A stretch of 64,000 nt of DNA from Saccharina japonica (lineage: Eukaryota; Sar; Phaeophyceae; Laminariales; Laminariaceae): positions 266,236-330,235 of the forward strand of contig MEHQ01001760.1 in NCBI GenBank assembly GCA_008828725.1. The letters are read 5' to 3'. The position numbers and the translations under genes were made by a program. This document shows positions 11,601 to 23,900 of this stretch, piece after piece (positions within the stretch are counted from its first letter, which is position 1; the number at the start of each line of letters is the position of its first letter). The notes beneath the pieces were generated by a model. The model worked only from the letters and a program-made list of their open reading frames with translations. It had not been told where the DNA came from and did not search any database.

Positions 11601-14600
11601 GTACGAGTGCACAAAAAGAACATTCTTCGAGACAGCTCAACTCTACAAAAACAGAAGCAGAGGGGAGCGGTCCCGCTTGCTTCGACCGTGGTCGGGTCGC
11701 CACTTTTGAGACTACTACTACTGTATTCATATTATTAATAGTATAATTTTCCAGGGTGGCCTTGATTGCTTGATCCCGACGGCCGTCCCTCCGTGCCCTT
11801 GACCCATGTAGCACTGCACATAAAAGAAATACAAATACTTCCAAGTATTACTCTAATTCCAAGTAATTCGTCCCCAAAACGGAAATGCAGTCCTAATCGG
11901 GTTATGAAGAGTGCGTACGGTGAGACCTACTTCTCACGTTGGAGTTGTAGCTGCTCGATGAAGAAAAGACAAGGCCGGACGTGAGGTTATCACGAGTACC
12001 CATCTAGAAGGCGTGTTGCTCGAGATCGTGTCTTGTCTCGCCGTTGCTCTGCCCCTCTCCTCCCGAACAATGCGCGCTTGTGGCTGCTACGTAAAGTCGC
12101 AGTAGGTAGTTCCACCTCCAATGCGGTCTATTTCTGCGTTTTGCAATGACAGCGGGTAGAAAGAGCACGTGATGTCTTCCCTAGTATCGTATTGTTTGAA
12201 CAGTCGCAGCCCGTTTGTATTTGCTTTGCGCTTATAATACTAGAGTAATGTACGTAGCTGTGTAGAAGCCAGGAATACCCTCCCCCCCTCAAGTTTACAT
12301 GTTTTCGTTGTTGGGGTGAGATCGAAACGCCATTTGTAGACAGCAGTGAGAGGAGCTTTCGCTACAAAAGCTGCTGCTGAACTGCATGCAGTGCGGGCTT
12401 CTCTTCTCCAGGTGTAAATAGCCATGGCACTGCAAAAATGCATAAAGTCGAGGTTCTGTTTCCACCTACGACAGTATGAAGACAGACACACCCGATTGCC
12501 TGCAAAAGACATGCTGCTCCAACCTAGGCATGACATGAAACACTACTAAACAGTATTCCGGGGAGCATAGTAAACACTACTATTAATAGTACTAAATAGG
12601 ACCTACGGTACATACAAAAACCTACCTGGTACTGGTACTGGTACGAGTACATATTTAGCTATTTTATGCTAACAGTATTTGGTCCTGTTTCCTCTAGTCC
12701 CCCGCAATAGGTAAAGACGCCTACAGAGTGTAACACACACGCAAGAATAGATATTACGGGGAGCCATAGTAAGTAGGACTTACTGTACTTACAAAAACCT
12801 TACGCCGTATTTACCTATTTTTACTCATAATAGTTGGTCCTTTTTATTACGATTAGTCGCCCGTAATACTCGTAGCCAGTGTTGTGAACCGATAACCGAA
12901 AGTCGGTTTTTTCGGTCGGTTTTTTTCGGTTTTTCCCGACCGAAAACCGACTTTTTTTTTTCGGTTTTTCGGTTTGTAAAAAAAACCGAAACCGAAAAAC
13001 CGACTCGGTTTTTTTCGGTCGTTTTTTTTTTTTCCCGTCCCCTAAGTCAATAACGCCTACATATCTACATGGAAACCCCGTTATGTATGGACATCTGATA
13101 CGCACACAGCACCCAGCACAGAGCACACAGCCCGCAGCAGCAGCAACAGCAGTCGCACAGGGCACGGGGTACAGCGGTACAGGGTACAGCAGTGCGTCGC
13201 GAGATTGCGAAGGATAGCCATGTCCGGTTCAGGCGGCAGTGCTGACTCTGACCTTGATAGCCATGTCCGTTTTCATGCGCTTCTTCGCCCGGTAAACTAT
13301 CGCCCTCTGCCTACAATACGCATTAATTCGTACTCACAGCCCCCCCTTCAGCAACCTAAAGTTCTTGACGGTGTTAGCTGTACGCTGCAAGTTGTATCTA
13401 TAATTTTTCATTACATCATACATGGTATCTAGACTGCACATCAGCAGTGCCATCGTGCCCTCGTTATCCTACTATTTTTTTTTATTGTAGCAACTGCTGT
13501 ACCTGTAGCTATTGTCGGCTGCAGATTATAAATATGCATGTCGTCCTGTACCGTGTGTGTGGCGCAGCAGACGCAGGTACTGCAGGAGGGCCACTTGACA
13601 CCATACCGTCACATTGTGCCAACACATGCGCACCGAACCCTTCGAAATGTAGACCAATTGGCTAGTTTAGTCGGGAAACCGACCGAAAAACCGACCGAAA
13701 AACCGACCGAAAATTTTCGGTTTCGGTTTCGGTTTTTTTCGGTTTAAAAAAAAAAACCGACCGAAACCGACCGACTTTTCGGCGAGAAACCGAAAAACCG
13801 ACCGAGTCCATTTTCATTTTCGGTTCACAACACTGCTCGTAGCACATCTCCTGGGTTGGTTTTTCTAGCCTTGTTTATCCCACAAAGAGGGGGGGGGAGC
13901 ACAGGCACTGAAATCGGTGGCTTTTGTGCTAAACGCATCGCTCAACGGTTTTACTCTCCAGAGACGAGGGGGGTGTTACATCGCGTGTAGTACGGTATAC
14001 GCCTCGCCTCTCCGTTCAATCTTCGTGGCGGACATCCGATTGGTGCGTGTCGTCCATTGATGACGGATCAGTTCATCTAAAGGGTTCGAGGTTGAAGGTG
14101 TTTCGCGCTCCAGCTCCCGTTACGCCAACTGCTGTCGCATGCCTTCCCGCCAACGCGTGATGCGACAAACGGCACGCTAAAATCTCGTTCGTTGTGGTCG
14201 ACCAGGTATCCGAGAGCCGCTGACGGCTTTCACCCAAGCGTTTCACACAACACCGCCATGTTTGCCGCAATGTTGAATAGCCTATCCAACGGGTAGCGAA
14301 TACCAGGTATTAAAAATTACAGGTGTTTGATTGTATTTTTGAACTAACCGCGTCATTTTTTTTGTTTTTGCTGTTTCCACTGATGCTTGCGCTGCTGCCT
14401 TTCAGCGACGTGCGCGTGGACGCGAAGTTGAACAAGTTCCTCTTCTCCAAGGGTGTGCGTAACGTGCCCACACGGGTCCGCGTGCGCCTGTCTCGCAAGC
14501 GTAATGAGGACGAGGAGGCAACGGAGAAGGTGAGAGAGAGGGAAATAGAAGGACCACGTCAGTCACTAGTCGTTGTTGATTCGTGAGAGAGTGAAGGACC

Positions 14601-16175
14601 GTCACAATGCCGTTGTCGTCAAGTTTGTTTCACGTATTATGCTGATTTTTTTTTCTTGTTTCCACCTGTCTGACGCCAGTCCGCTCTTGCTTGGCACGGT
14701 TGAATACACTTTTTACATGAAACTTGGTAAATCAATCGTGGGGGTTGATTGTGTAGCAGGTCGCTTTTGCTTGGCAGGGTTGACCAGAGTTTAAAAACTG
14801 GTGCAGCAATCGTGGGGCTTGCTCGAATTGGGGTTTTGATACAAAAGGAGGTTTTGCCCTTCCAGGAATACAGCGGTGTATGCGCGCGTTGGCATCCAGG
14901 CGTGTAATGTGCCTATATATTACCGTACCACACCGGGGTGATGAAAACAACACACCCCCTGGGTGAATTTTCGACGATCGGGCAAGTACCAACGCCAAGA
15001 AATGCGTCTACATGCAAATTTGCCGACGGGATCATATCCAAGGCCACAATTTGCGTTGTGTTCATCTTAGGCATGTTTCGGGGACAACTCGGCTGGGAAA
15101 ATCGTCCCGGGCGGGTTGTTTCCTCATCACCTGATTACAGTATACGGTATTGATATGTTCACCCTTTTAGAAGTGCACTCAGTTTTTTGTGCGCGAAGTG
15201 CTTGGGATCAGTGTGTGATGAGTCTTGCGGTCGTCTCGTACGAGTTATAGGGGTCGCGTACCTATCTGCGTGTGTACTACTTTTTTTTGATCTTACTATT
15301 AATTAGAGAACGTGGCTGGACGTGTGGCGAAGTTGGCCGCTCCAAGGGAATTTGCCTGAAATTCGCTCGAAAACAAGATGAAAAATCACAAGTAAAAGTG
15401 CTACGCTTTCCGTGCCCCAGCCGTCATATTGTCCCCTTCCTCCAACGGATTCTAAGCTGGGGCTAACGAAAGCCACGCCACCTCCTAGAGCTCGTCACAA
15501 TCGGTAGCAACATTGCCTTCTTGACCATCGCCGGTGGCCCAAGCGTTCAAAATGCGAAATATCATTTTCATGCTCGACCACATGATTGTGATATTTCGCA
15601 TTTTTAATGCTTGGACTACCGGCCATGATCAAAAAAGCAAATGTTGCCACAAATTATGACGATGAGGTCTACTGTAGAACGAAGCATAGCTTGTCCCAGC
15701 TTGAAGCTTCCGTTGGAGAAAGGGGGCAGTATGACAGGGTATGCACCCCGACACGAAGCCTGACAGTTGGGGCACGAAAAGCGTAGTGTTTCTGTTTTTT
15801 GGGGGGGGCGAATTTCAGCCGTTCCCTTCGAGCGACCATCTTTCGCTCACGGTGTATACGTTGTTGTGGTTGTCAACAGGTATTATTAATAGTAAGTATG
15901 TAGTACCGCGGCTAAAGACATATTGTCGTTTTCTTAGCCCCTTGAAAATTTCACTCAACACTTCCGTGTTTGGGACTAACTGCCTGAATCTCGTGCCGGC
16001 TATGTTTTTCGCGGTTGACTCAATGTTAACCTCTCGTTCTCCTGTTCCGTTCTGTTGTCGGTCTTTTTTTGCTTTTCGTGTTCGTGCCTCGCCCAAACAG
16101 CTGTACACCCTTGTCCAGCACGTTGAGGTGGCCAGCATCAAGGGCTTGCAGACGGAGAACTACGACCAGGCTTGA
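8635..16175 (+). CDS. RPL31: 60S ribosomal protein eL31, complete, three exons
   Basis: eL31 is a large-subunit protein close to the peptide exit tunnel. Exon 1 (8635-8783) encodes the N-terminus with REYTI-like [23 protein letters not shown] split across the family core. Exon 2 (14406-14529) encodes [20 protein letters not shown] and [16 protein letters not shown]. Exon 3 (16101-16175) encodes [18 protein letters not shown] and the stop. They join in phase (2, then 0) to 115 residues, the normal family length. The ATG has a good context (accATGg). Intron 1 is 5,622 bp and intron 2 is 1,571 bp, very long for a 348-nt coding sequence; both are filled by inverted repeats described separately. 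No second gene was recognised inside them. Confidence 0.95.
9584..10042. repeat. Long near-perfect inverted repeat (hairpin) in eL31 intron 1
   Basis: The two arms are each about 215 bp and mirror each other around about 9816. The left arm starts CAAATCTGACCATATACGTA and the right arm ends with its reverse complement. The spacer is about 28 bp (between GTGCCAGAT at 9794 and ATCTGGCAC at 9831). Arms differ only by scattered substitutions and small indels. The intron transcript would fold into a long duplex. It could be a foldback element or a recent inverted duplication; no coding capacity is seen. Confidence 0.85.
10144..10350. repeat. Second inverted-repeat element in eL31 intron 1
   Basis: Outer arms at about 10147-10180 and 10313-10348 are reverse complements (GAGCCGCCATAAAAGCAGAG against CTCTGCTTTTATGGCGGCTC). 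An inner pair (CCGATAAGGCGGTATCCCGA, 10229-10255, against its complement at 10267-10290) makes a second tight stem. The whole piece looks like a MITE or foldback element. Confidence 0.75.
12556..12709. repeat. Inverted-repeat element, family A (diverged copy)
   Basis: Ends resemble the family A terminus GGGGACCATAGTAAATAGGA and its complement, with a CAAAAACCTA core word. This copy has gained extra TACTGG repeats and is the most diverged of those listed. Confidence 0.5.
12752..12868. repeat. Inverted-repeat element, family A
   Basis: Starts TATTACGGGGAGCCATAGTA and ends with a degenerate complement, CCGTAATA. Carries the family core CAAAAACCTTA and TTACCTATTTTTA. It abuts the target duplication of the hAT-like element that follows. 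Confidence 0.6.
12877..13835. mobile_element. Non-autonomous hAT-type transposon with 8-bp target-site duplication
   Basis: The element is 959 bp. It begins CAGTGTTGTGAACCG and ends with the exact complement CGGTTCACAACACTG, and both sides are flanked by the same 8 bases, CTCGTAGC (12869-12876 and 13836-13843). A CA-starting short terminal repeat with an 8-bp duplication is the hAT superfamily signature. Subterminal zones at both ends are dense in the word ACCGACCGAAAA and its complement, probably transposase-binding repeats. No transposase frame is present, so mobilisation would need an enzyme from elsewhere. Confidence 0.9.
15454..15702. repeat. Inverted-repeat element in eL31 intron 2
   Basis: Ends AAGCTGGG and CCCAGCTT are complementary. 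The inner arms match best: AATGCGAAATATCA at 15549-15564 against TGATATTTCGCATT at 15588-15603, extended by CCGGTGGCCCAAGCG against its diverged complement. Similarity falls off towards the ends, so it is an old copy. MITE-like, no coding capacity. Confidence 0.7.
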
Positions 16176-16440
16176 GCGTGACAAACGTTGACGTGTTCGT
16201 ACGCCGCCACGGCGCGCGATGAGCTGGTAGCCTTCGTCCGGGAGGGGGGGGGGTGGGGGCGGTATCCGTGGCGTGTCGATGCTCCTTTGGGGTGTGAACG
16301 CGACGGTAGTGTCCGCTTTCTCTTTTCCGGTAACGCCATGATGCAATGGGAAGCAAAAAAAATATGAAAACCATCTTGTGTGTTGTGTTGTGCGAGCGCC
16401 TCCGCGACCAGAGCGTCAGCTGGTCGCTGTCATGAGCGGA

Positions 16441-16565
16441 GGTGCTTGAGGAGTACCTGGTACTTTTTTTTGGTACTTAGGGAGTACCTGTGGTACCTTT
16501 TGGTACGTACGGAGTGCCTGGTTCCTTTTTTGGTACTTACGGAGTACCTGGTACCTTTTTTTGGT
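16441..16565 (+). repeat. Tandem repeat, about 33 bp x 4
   Basis: Four imperfect units of the form GGAGTACCTGGTACTTTTTT with a GGTACTTA linker follow one another. Each unit contains the TACCTGGTA palindromic word that is over-represented across the window. Confidence 0.75.
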
Positions 16566-19500
16566 TGAGAGCGCCCCCTCTGTACCTTGGATGAGGTAAC
16601 GAGGTGGTATCATAGACACTCACTGAGCGGAGGTCAAATCCTCGCTTACGTTTCGCTGCGCCAAAGACACACAGCTCTCGTTGATCTGGCTTCTGCCCGG
16701 TCCCGAAGGTCGTACAGAGTTGATCGTTTTGGTTTCGCGAGCGGCCTGATCCAATGTTTCAGGTGCCTTTCATTGGTGTGTGTTCAGGATTATGAGCCGG
16801 CGTGTACTCGAGCTTTTTCCCTTCAAGGCCCCGCCAACTGTCACGAGTCACGGTATATCGTCTGCGGTCCGGCTCACCCTCTCTACTCTTGTCGCCAGTA
16901 CGCACTTACTTGTAGAGAACCTTCCATGTTTCGTGGCCACAGACATGGCCGCAGCAGCCGCACATTTGCTTGCCATACTTAAGCGCCCTTTGAATCATCG
17001 GCTATCGGCACGTATTCCTAAGAGCGGCCTTGGGAAGAGCCTCTCAGTGTCCTCTGGCAACACACAACCCAATGACATGTACCTTGATGACAGCAAAAAA
17101 CACGATTCACACTACCAGGTATCAAATAGCAGCTGGCACGACAGGCCCCGGCGACCGCGCCGTTCCTACATGAGAAGAGCTTTAGCTCGTACCTGGGGTC
17201 AATGACGCGAGGAACTGACCCCACCAACACTGAAGAGAGGTAGATACGACGAGGAGGCGATTGTTTTTTAGTTGGCCATCCACAACAAAGTCGCTCGAGA
17301 CGCATGCTAAACGCAAGAGGTGCACCATGTCACTTGATTATAGTATAGGAGCTCGATACCTCACCCAAAACTGTGATTATAGTATAGGAGGAAAGGAAAA
17401 GCGCAGCCCCATGTACGTACAATGCAATGGCTTAACTTTTGCCGTGAAAACATATTGCTACATGATTTTGGGTCACCATTCAAAACTGAAATAGGTATCC
17501 CACACTAATTTCAAGTACTTTGTCCCCAAATACGTGGGACCAGTTCTTCAGAGGTGAAGGAGCCCGATCATTCAGAAACAGTTCAAACGAAAAAGTTCCA
17601 CCTTCAACGCAGCGCGCGTCTTGTCCCACACTCCTAACAATTACGGGCAACCTCGTATTTATGTGGACGGGGGTGTTGGTGTCCGTCGTTTTACACTGGG
17701 AAGTTACTTATTAATAGTATTGGTCCCACATATTTGGGGACAAACTACTTGGAATTGGTGTGGAAAAAAATGTTTCAGTTCTGAAAGGATTAATGAACCC
17801 CGTTCAGGCTTGAGGGAAAAGTGGCCCATGATGGCAGCATCGTCCACACGGAGTCTGTCTATATACCGGTAGTATACCTGGTACAGGGCATGTGCTTCAA
17901 GCGAAACGGAAGGAGGTGTGCGGCACGCGCCCAGGCAACAATAATAGCGATACTTTGGAACTACGGTATATTTGAATGCTTTTCCTAGAACGTCAAAACT
18001 AATAGATAAGTATGTTTCTGTGTGTGTTGTCTTCACATTAAACTCGTTCTTTCTACCCAACTACATCAGTACACCCGTACACCCAGTGTCTGTCCTGATT
18101 CCTAATCCTAGAGAGATGCAAATTCTGTCGTCACAGACTGACAGAGAAAAACCAAAACAAAAAAAACGCAATGAATGGGTAAAGCAAGTGAAATGTCAAC
18201 GTGCCGGGTACGAGAACACAACGACACGAGCCGAACCAAAAAAGAAGAACAACAATACAATAAAAACGAATTCTGAAATGAAACAGAATACAAATGACGG
18301 AAGGAGACAGAAGCGGCCCTAGAAGAAAATCATACGTGCCCAAGAGTAACAGAAAAACTGCAGGACGGGCGGAGCAACACGAAGAAGAAGAGCAAGACGG
18401 CGGGGGGGAAAGGAAACAAGTCAAAAAGCAAGGAGACACAAGAGAGAAAAAGAGAAACATCGTTCTCAAGGCGATAGTACTAACAAGTTCCCGTCTCTGC
18501 TACAAAACCGATACGGGGACCACGCCGCACCTTCTGCCATCTCCTTCCTACTCTCATCAATAGCGGTGTCAAGAGCCGGTACTACCTCTGCCGCACCCCC
18601 CCCAGTGAACAACTCAACAACAAAAAAAATAAAAAAAAATAGTAGAATTCAAGGGCTAGTCGAACCGATACCTTGCCCGTACATTCCAATAAAAGGGTTC
18701 GGTCGCTACGTACCGGTATACCTGGGTCCCTATTAAAACCGATTCACCTTGCCGAAGAATTGCATCATCGTCCCTGCTCATAGTTTGGGTTGGTGTCAGA
18801 TCTACCTCCTCAACAATACGTGCTCTCTTGTGCCGAACGGCTATAGCAGTGTACACCTAACTAATGTGGTTCGCTTGTCGGCAGTGGCTATAATTTTGGT
18901 CATTTTGGTGACATCGCGAACATTAAACGTGCCTACTGTACTCGTAGTGCCTACAAGTACTAGTAATAATAGTAGATCCCCGTGCACCGTTGTCACAGCA
19001 GAGCTAGGCTCTAACCAATAACGAAACAAATAGTTTTGGGGAGACACAAATACCGGGCCTGTATGTATACATCTGAAATCTCTTGACACGGACTTGGAAA
19101 CGCTCCGTCCTACATGCAGATAAACTAAAGCTAGCTACTGTATATCTACGATCGACCACGCACAAAAATAGAGCAGCAACGGTTTCCGCCGGAGCGTACG
19201 ACTCAAATGGTGACCTCCGGCCCACCCCCCCCCATCCGCCAGTTGCTCGGGTAGCCGATGGAAACCCCTGCGCTCGATGCACCCCCCTTTTTTCCCCCTC
19301 AATGCACCCCTATCCTATATCCCCTCCACACCTCAACTTCTACCCGCTGTCCTATAAACTCTTTCACCAGCGATCAGCTGACTAAATCAGCCTGGTATGC
19401 GTGCGCGCCTCAACTCTCTTTCTGCTCAACAGCACAGCACATCACGGCGTACATGCGAGCCGCCCCTCCGATTCCACACCGAAGGGGCCGCACACAATCA

Positions 19501-19636
19501 CTATCAGTCACTATGAATCACCACCCGTCAGCATTATTAACGGCGAACACAGCGCAACCGGTGCTACAAACAAACCCGAGATGCAATTTCACGCCGCTTA
19601 CTCGAACGGCGCTTCCTTGCCTAAACTCCACCCACT

Positions 19637-19735
19637 CCATCTCGAAAGGGATGCGTGGTCATTGGCCAAATGACTAAGGCAAGCAACAAATTATTACGCC
19701 CCCCCCGCCCCCCCCGTCTCGAAAGGGGTGNNNNN
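19637..19735 (-). repeat. Family D element with poly-C, next to an assembly gap
   Basis: The minus-orientation core CGAAAGGGATGCGTGGTCA, then CAAATGACTAAGGCAAGCAACAAA, leads into CGCCCCCCCC and the 24-N gap at 19731-19754. The same core recurs at 38.2, 43.6, 53.8, 58.5 and 63.9 kb. Confidence 0.7.
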
Positions 19736-20132
19736 NNNNNNNNNNNNNNNNNNNCCCCCCCTCCCTCGTCCCTCTCCTCCCGCAGGAAAAACACGGCACG
19801 AGCATTTACTGTGACCAACACCAACCCTTGATTGTGGTAGGAAGAGAGCCTGCTCCTGGGAGACTGACTCAACCCTAGTCCCGACGCTACATTTACCGCC
19901 ACCTAATAGTACTGAAACCCTTGATCACTTCCTGGTTCGCTTCGTCGTCTCCCCTTGGCGGTGACGCCGGCTGTATATCGTGGAAGCCGAAAGCCTGATT
20001 GCCCAAAGCCTGAATCTCGAGCAAAACAAGTTTATTCCCCCCCGGGAGGAAACCTCTGCGTGCCCCTGCTCCAGACTCCCACCTTCCGTCACCACTGCAC
20101 CCATGTTTCGGGGATAAAACACTTGAAGTTTG

Positions 20133-20390
20133 AGTCCGAAACTTTTTGGAGTAGGAAAAAAGTCGGGAAAATTCTTGGAGTGAGAAAATAGCCGGAAACT
20201 TCTTGGCGTGGGAACAGAGCCGGAAACAAATCAAGTAGGAGAAAGAGCCGGAAAAATCTTGGAGTGGGAAAATAGCCGGAAAAATCTATCGAGTGGGAAC
20301 AAAGTCGGACATTCTTCGAGTGGGAACCTAGTCGGAAAAAGATTGGCGCGGGAAAATAATCGGAAAATTCTTGAAGTGGCAACAGGGTGA
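20133..20390. repeat. Imperfect tandem array, about 31 bp x 8
   Basis: Units resemble GGAAAAATCTTGGAGTGGGAA plus AATAGCC, with variants throughout. The array ends about 40 bp before the carbonic anhydrase stop codon on the opposite strand, so it lies in or next to that gene's 3' UTR. Open frames through it are repetitive only. Confidence 0.75.
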
Positions 20391-20429
20391 AGGCGTCATG
20401 GAGTTGATCCCGGGCCTATCGCTGCTTAT

Positions 20430-20905
20430 TTAAGCGTCCGCCGCGCTTGCGCCCTTTCTGCGCGGCGCCATGGCCTCGTTGGAGGTGCTGTTTCGCCGCG
20501 GGAACTCGTAGAGGCGGTAGACGTCCTGGTATTTGCGGATCTCCGACTGCGGGGGGTTGAGAAAGGGAGGAGAACGCGACGATTACGATGTGGTGGCATA
20601 AATCGTATGACAACTAAAAAACACACCCGGAAACAAATATATATACCAGGTACTTATTAAGCCCTTGCGATACTGCGAAAAAAAAGTGATCAAACTCTGA
20701 TTTTAAGCAATAATAAGTAGTTCGCCCTAAAAGGTGAGTGCGCTTCAAAAGGGTTTACAAAAAAAAACAGATGCGGTGGATCAAGTGTGCTCTAAGCGTA
20801 GCGCAGTGCTGGAAAAGCATTCTGCATCGGGACTGTAAGATCGGATGTCGCACGGTGGGTTGGACTTTTTGGAACAGCATCCAAGTTTGACTACGGGGGG
20901 GGACA

Positions 20906-20936
<31 letters not shown>

Positions 20937-23900
20937 GCGATGGGAGTTCGATGTATGACATGCATGAGTCCTGAATTGTGCATCAAAATACGATAAGGGT
21001 ATCGGGCCTTCGTTGCCGCACGCTGCCGCTCAACCTTTTCCCTACTAGAAAAAAAAAACAATCCTACACTATTTCCAAGTAGTTGCTCCCAAAAATGTAG
21101 GTTCATTTCTGAAGAAAAAAGGCGAAGATACCCACAGAAAGGAAAGGAAGACCTGTTTCAGTCCTGTCCTGCTCCGACCGGGATCGCTTTGTGTGCGCTT
21201 AGTGTGCTGGTCCGTATTTACAGCAGGCCGAAAGGAAAAACATTGCCCTCAGATTTTCGATTCGTCAACACTGTTTTTAGAAAAAAAGGAATCATTGTGT
21301 TCTATATACTCGTACGGTCAAGTTATATTTAAGAAAATGTTTGATTTGTTCGGGCAGAGATCGGTAAAGGACGTCGAAGGCCTCGAAAAAACACGCAAAC
21401 GCACAAACTGAAAGTGGACTACGTATACGAGTAGTCCGAAGCGTGGGAGGCCGAACACACACAGATAAAAATGATACGTGGCATCACACGGTAGGGTAGT
21501 AAAATGTCTAGTCGGGTAGGGACGGCCCAAACTCAAAGGAAAACGCGGCGAACGAAGAATTAATCGAGGCGCATGATACATACTACATACCTTAAAGTCG
21601 ATGTCCAGTTTCTTCAGCAGGCCGGTGGCCACATCGTACACCCAGCCGTGGATCTTGGGCTGCGAGCTGGTGGCCTGCTTTTTCTGCACGATGGGGTTCG
21701 CGAACAGGTTGATGCACGACTCCTGCACGTTCAGCTCCACCAGGCGCTTGTGCCTCTCGTCGACGTCCGGAATAGTCTGCATGCACGCAGGCACGGGGAA
21801 TTAAAAAACAAAACGCCGGAAACACGCGCGCGACAGCAGCAACAATAGTAGTGGGGGTGGTGAACGCTTTGTTCTATATATACGGTGAGCTCAGTTTGAG
21901 CCCTGCACCGTCGTCATGCGGTGAACCGAACAAAACATACCAAAAGCTGACCAAAGCCAGCAAGACTTGTGCAAACCGCTGCAACGCCGGCTGCAACGCA
22001 GCCCCAAATATTCTTCAGGTCGCCAAAGTACAAGACCACAAAAAGCTCTCCTGATTTCTACCCCCTGCCCTTTTTCACGGCCGTCGACGCTGCTGTGCCG
22101 CGAACAATAACGTATCATTACTTGACCCAGCTTCGACGAAATAATTGCTATTGTAGTTAACACTACAGTAGCTCCTCACTACAGAATGTTTCCAAGAAAA
22201 TTCCAAGAAAATTCCCAGACGGTCGGGGATAATAGGGTCAGGGATAAGGTTAGATAATAAAGTCAAGTACCTGGTACATTTCAACAAGTTCATCAAACCT
22301 GCGGCAAGGTCTACACAGCCCTCGCGGCGCTCCCTCCCCCCCCCCCCCGTGTCGAAAATTTGGCAACAGGAGATTAAACCCCCGGTCCCTTTATCGGCCG
22401 GGGCGATACCCGCACACACCTTGAGCTCGTCCAGATGGAGGCGCTGCACATTCCTGATGTTGAGCAGCCAGTGCTCCAGCAGGCCGTGGTCCACGTTTTC
22501 CATGGCCGCCCTCACGCCCCCGCAGCCGTAATGTCCGCAGACTATGATGTCCGTCACCTGGGCGAAGGCGAGGGCGGGACGGAGCGGAGGCCAGAGCCGG
22601 GTTTTGCTGTCACAGCGTATATATCTATATACCGGTACATACCGTATCACACCCGGGTGATAAATTTATCACACCGGGTGATAAAGGTATTTATCACACC
22701 GGGTGATAAAGGTATCACACAGAGTGATATAGTTATCTCACCCGGGTAATAAAGATATCACACCTGGTGATAAAGGTATCACACCGGATGATAAATGTAT
22801 CACACCCGAGTGATAAAGGTATCACACCGGGTGATAAAGGTGTCACACCCCTAGGGACGAATTTCGGAGCCGACTATCTCCAAAACAGGGGGGGGGGGGG
22901 GTGGGGCACACAAACGAAAACTGGCGGCTTTGGGAAGATCTCGTCGAGATATTGCGAAACTCGTCGCTGGGCGTTTACACTCTCCTCGTCGTCGTGAAAA
23001 CAACACCTGCCAAAATCGTCTTCTCAATAGAGGGTGTGTGTTATCATATCACCCGTCTGATAAGGTAGTAGGAGTCGCGTGAAGTTTTTAGCGTCAATCG
23101 AGAAACCCGGTGCCCGCACAGAAGGGCGTCAGTGTAGTCCGCCCCGCTTTCGATCCGAAAATATGAGGCCGTAGACGAAGTTGCCGTCGACGAGGTTCGA
23201 GGATCGGTCGCGAATCTATTCGATCGTTTTTGCGGAGAGGAAGCTTGGCGCTGGCCATCGAAAACGAAACGTTCATTCGCGGAAACAAGCACCCAATATG
23301 AAACCATCGTCAGGCGCACACTAAGCCTTCCCGGAGATTGGGGTGGGTGGTGGCGCACCGACCTCACCCCCGAATGGCCAAAGCAAGCAACAAATGAGCA
23401 CGTCTTTGGTCATACGAATGCAATGACCACGCATGACATGAGTATCTCCCCTCCCACCCTCCCCCCCCCGATGTCGCAACGTCGATACACACGGACACCG
23501 GCACAAACGACAGCGAGCGGCCGCGCCGCCGGCCATGCGCGTCCGTTCTGCTCGTCTCAAACTACAGTAGTGGCGGTGCACATAATTTACCTCGAGGACG
23601 TTGACGGCGTACGTGAGCGCAGCCAACAAGCTGTGATCGGTGTTCACGCAGAGGTTCGCAACGTTCCGCACGACGAAAAGCTCCCCCGTCGTCAGACCCT
23701 GGGAGAAGCGGAGCAGCGGCGGCGGCGGCGGCGGCGGCACGCGGAGCAAGAACCACGCGCGAGTAAAAGGGGTAAAGAGTGGTCAGGAGGGGGCGCGTCC
23801 CTTTCTCGACAGTTGTACCACCGCGTCAAGCGTTCCCCGTGGATTTTCGGATTATGTATACCTGGTACATCTATAATTCGGCTCAACTTGAACAAAATGG

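Larger units (their letters stand above)
16176..20429. other. Intergenic region without a recognisable gene
   Basis: Between the convergent ends of eL31 and carbonic anhydrase I see no conserved protein. Contents are a 33-bp tandem repeat (16441-16565), family C pieces at about 17490-17560 and 17715-17800, an A-rich stretch (18110-18480) whose frames are low-complexity only, a C-rich stretch with 24 Ns (19731-19754), one family D copy and a 31-bp tandem array. Confidence 0.5.

Noticed and set aside
18131..18469. 112-codon Phe/Leu/Ser-rich frame resembling a membrane protein
   Set aside because: Complement of an A-rich low-complexity stretch, with no conserved motif, exon partner or gene context.
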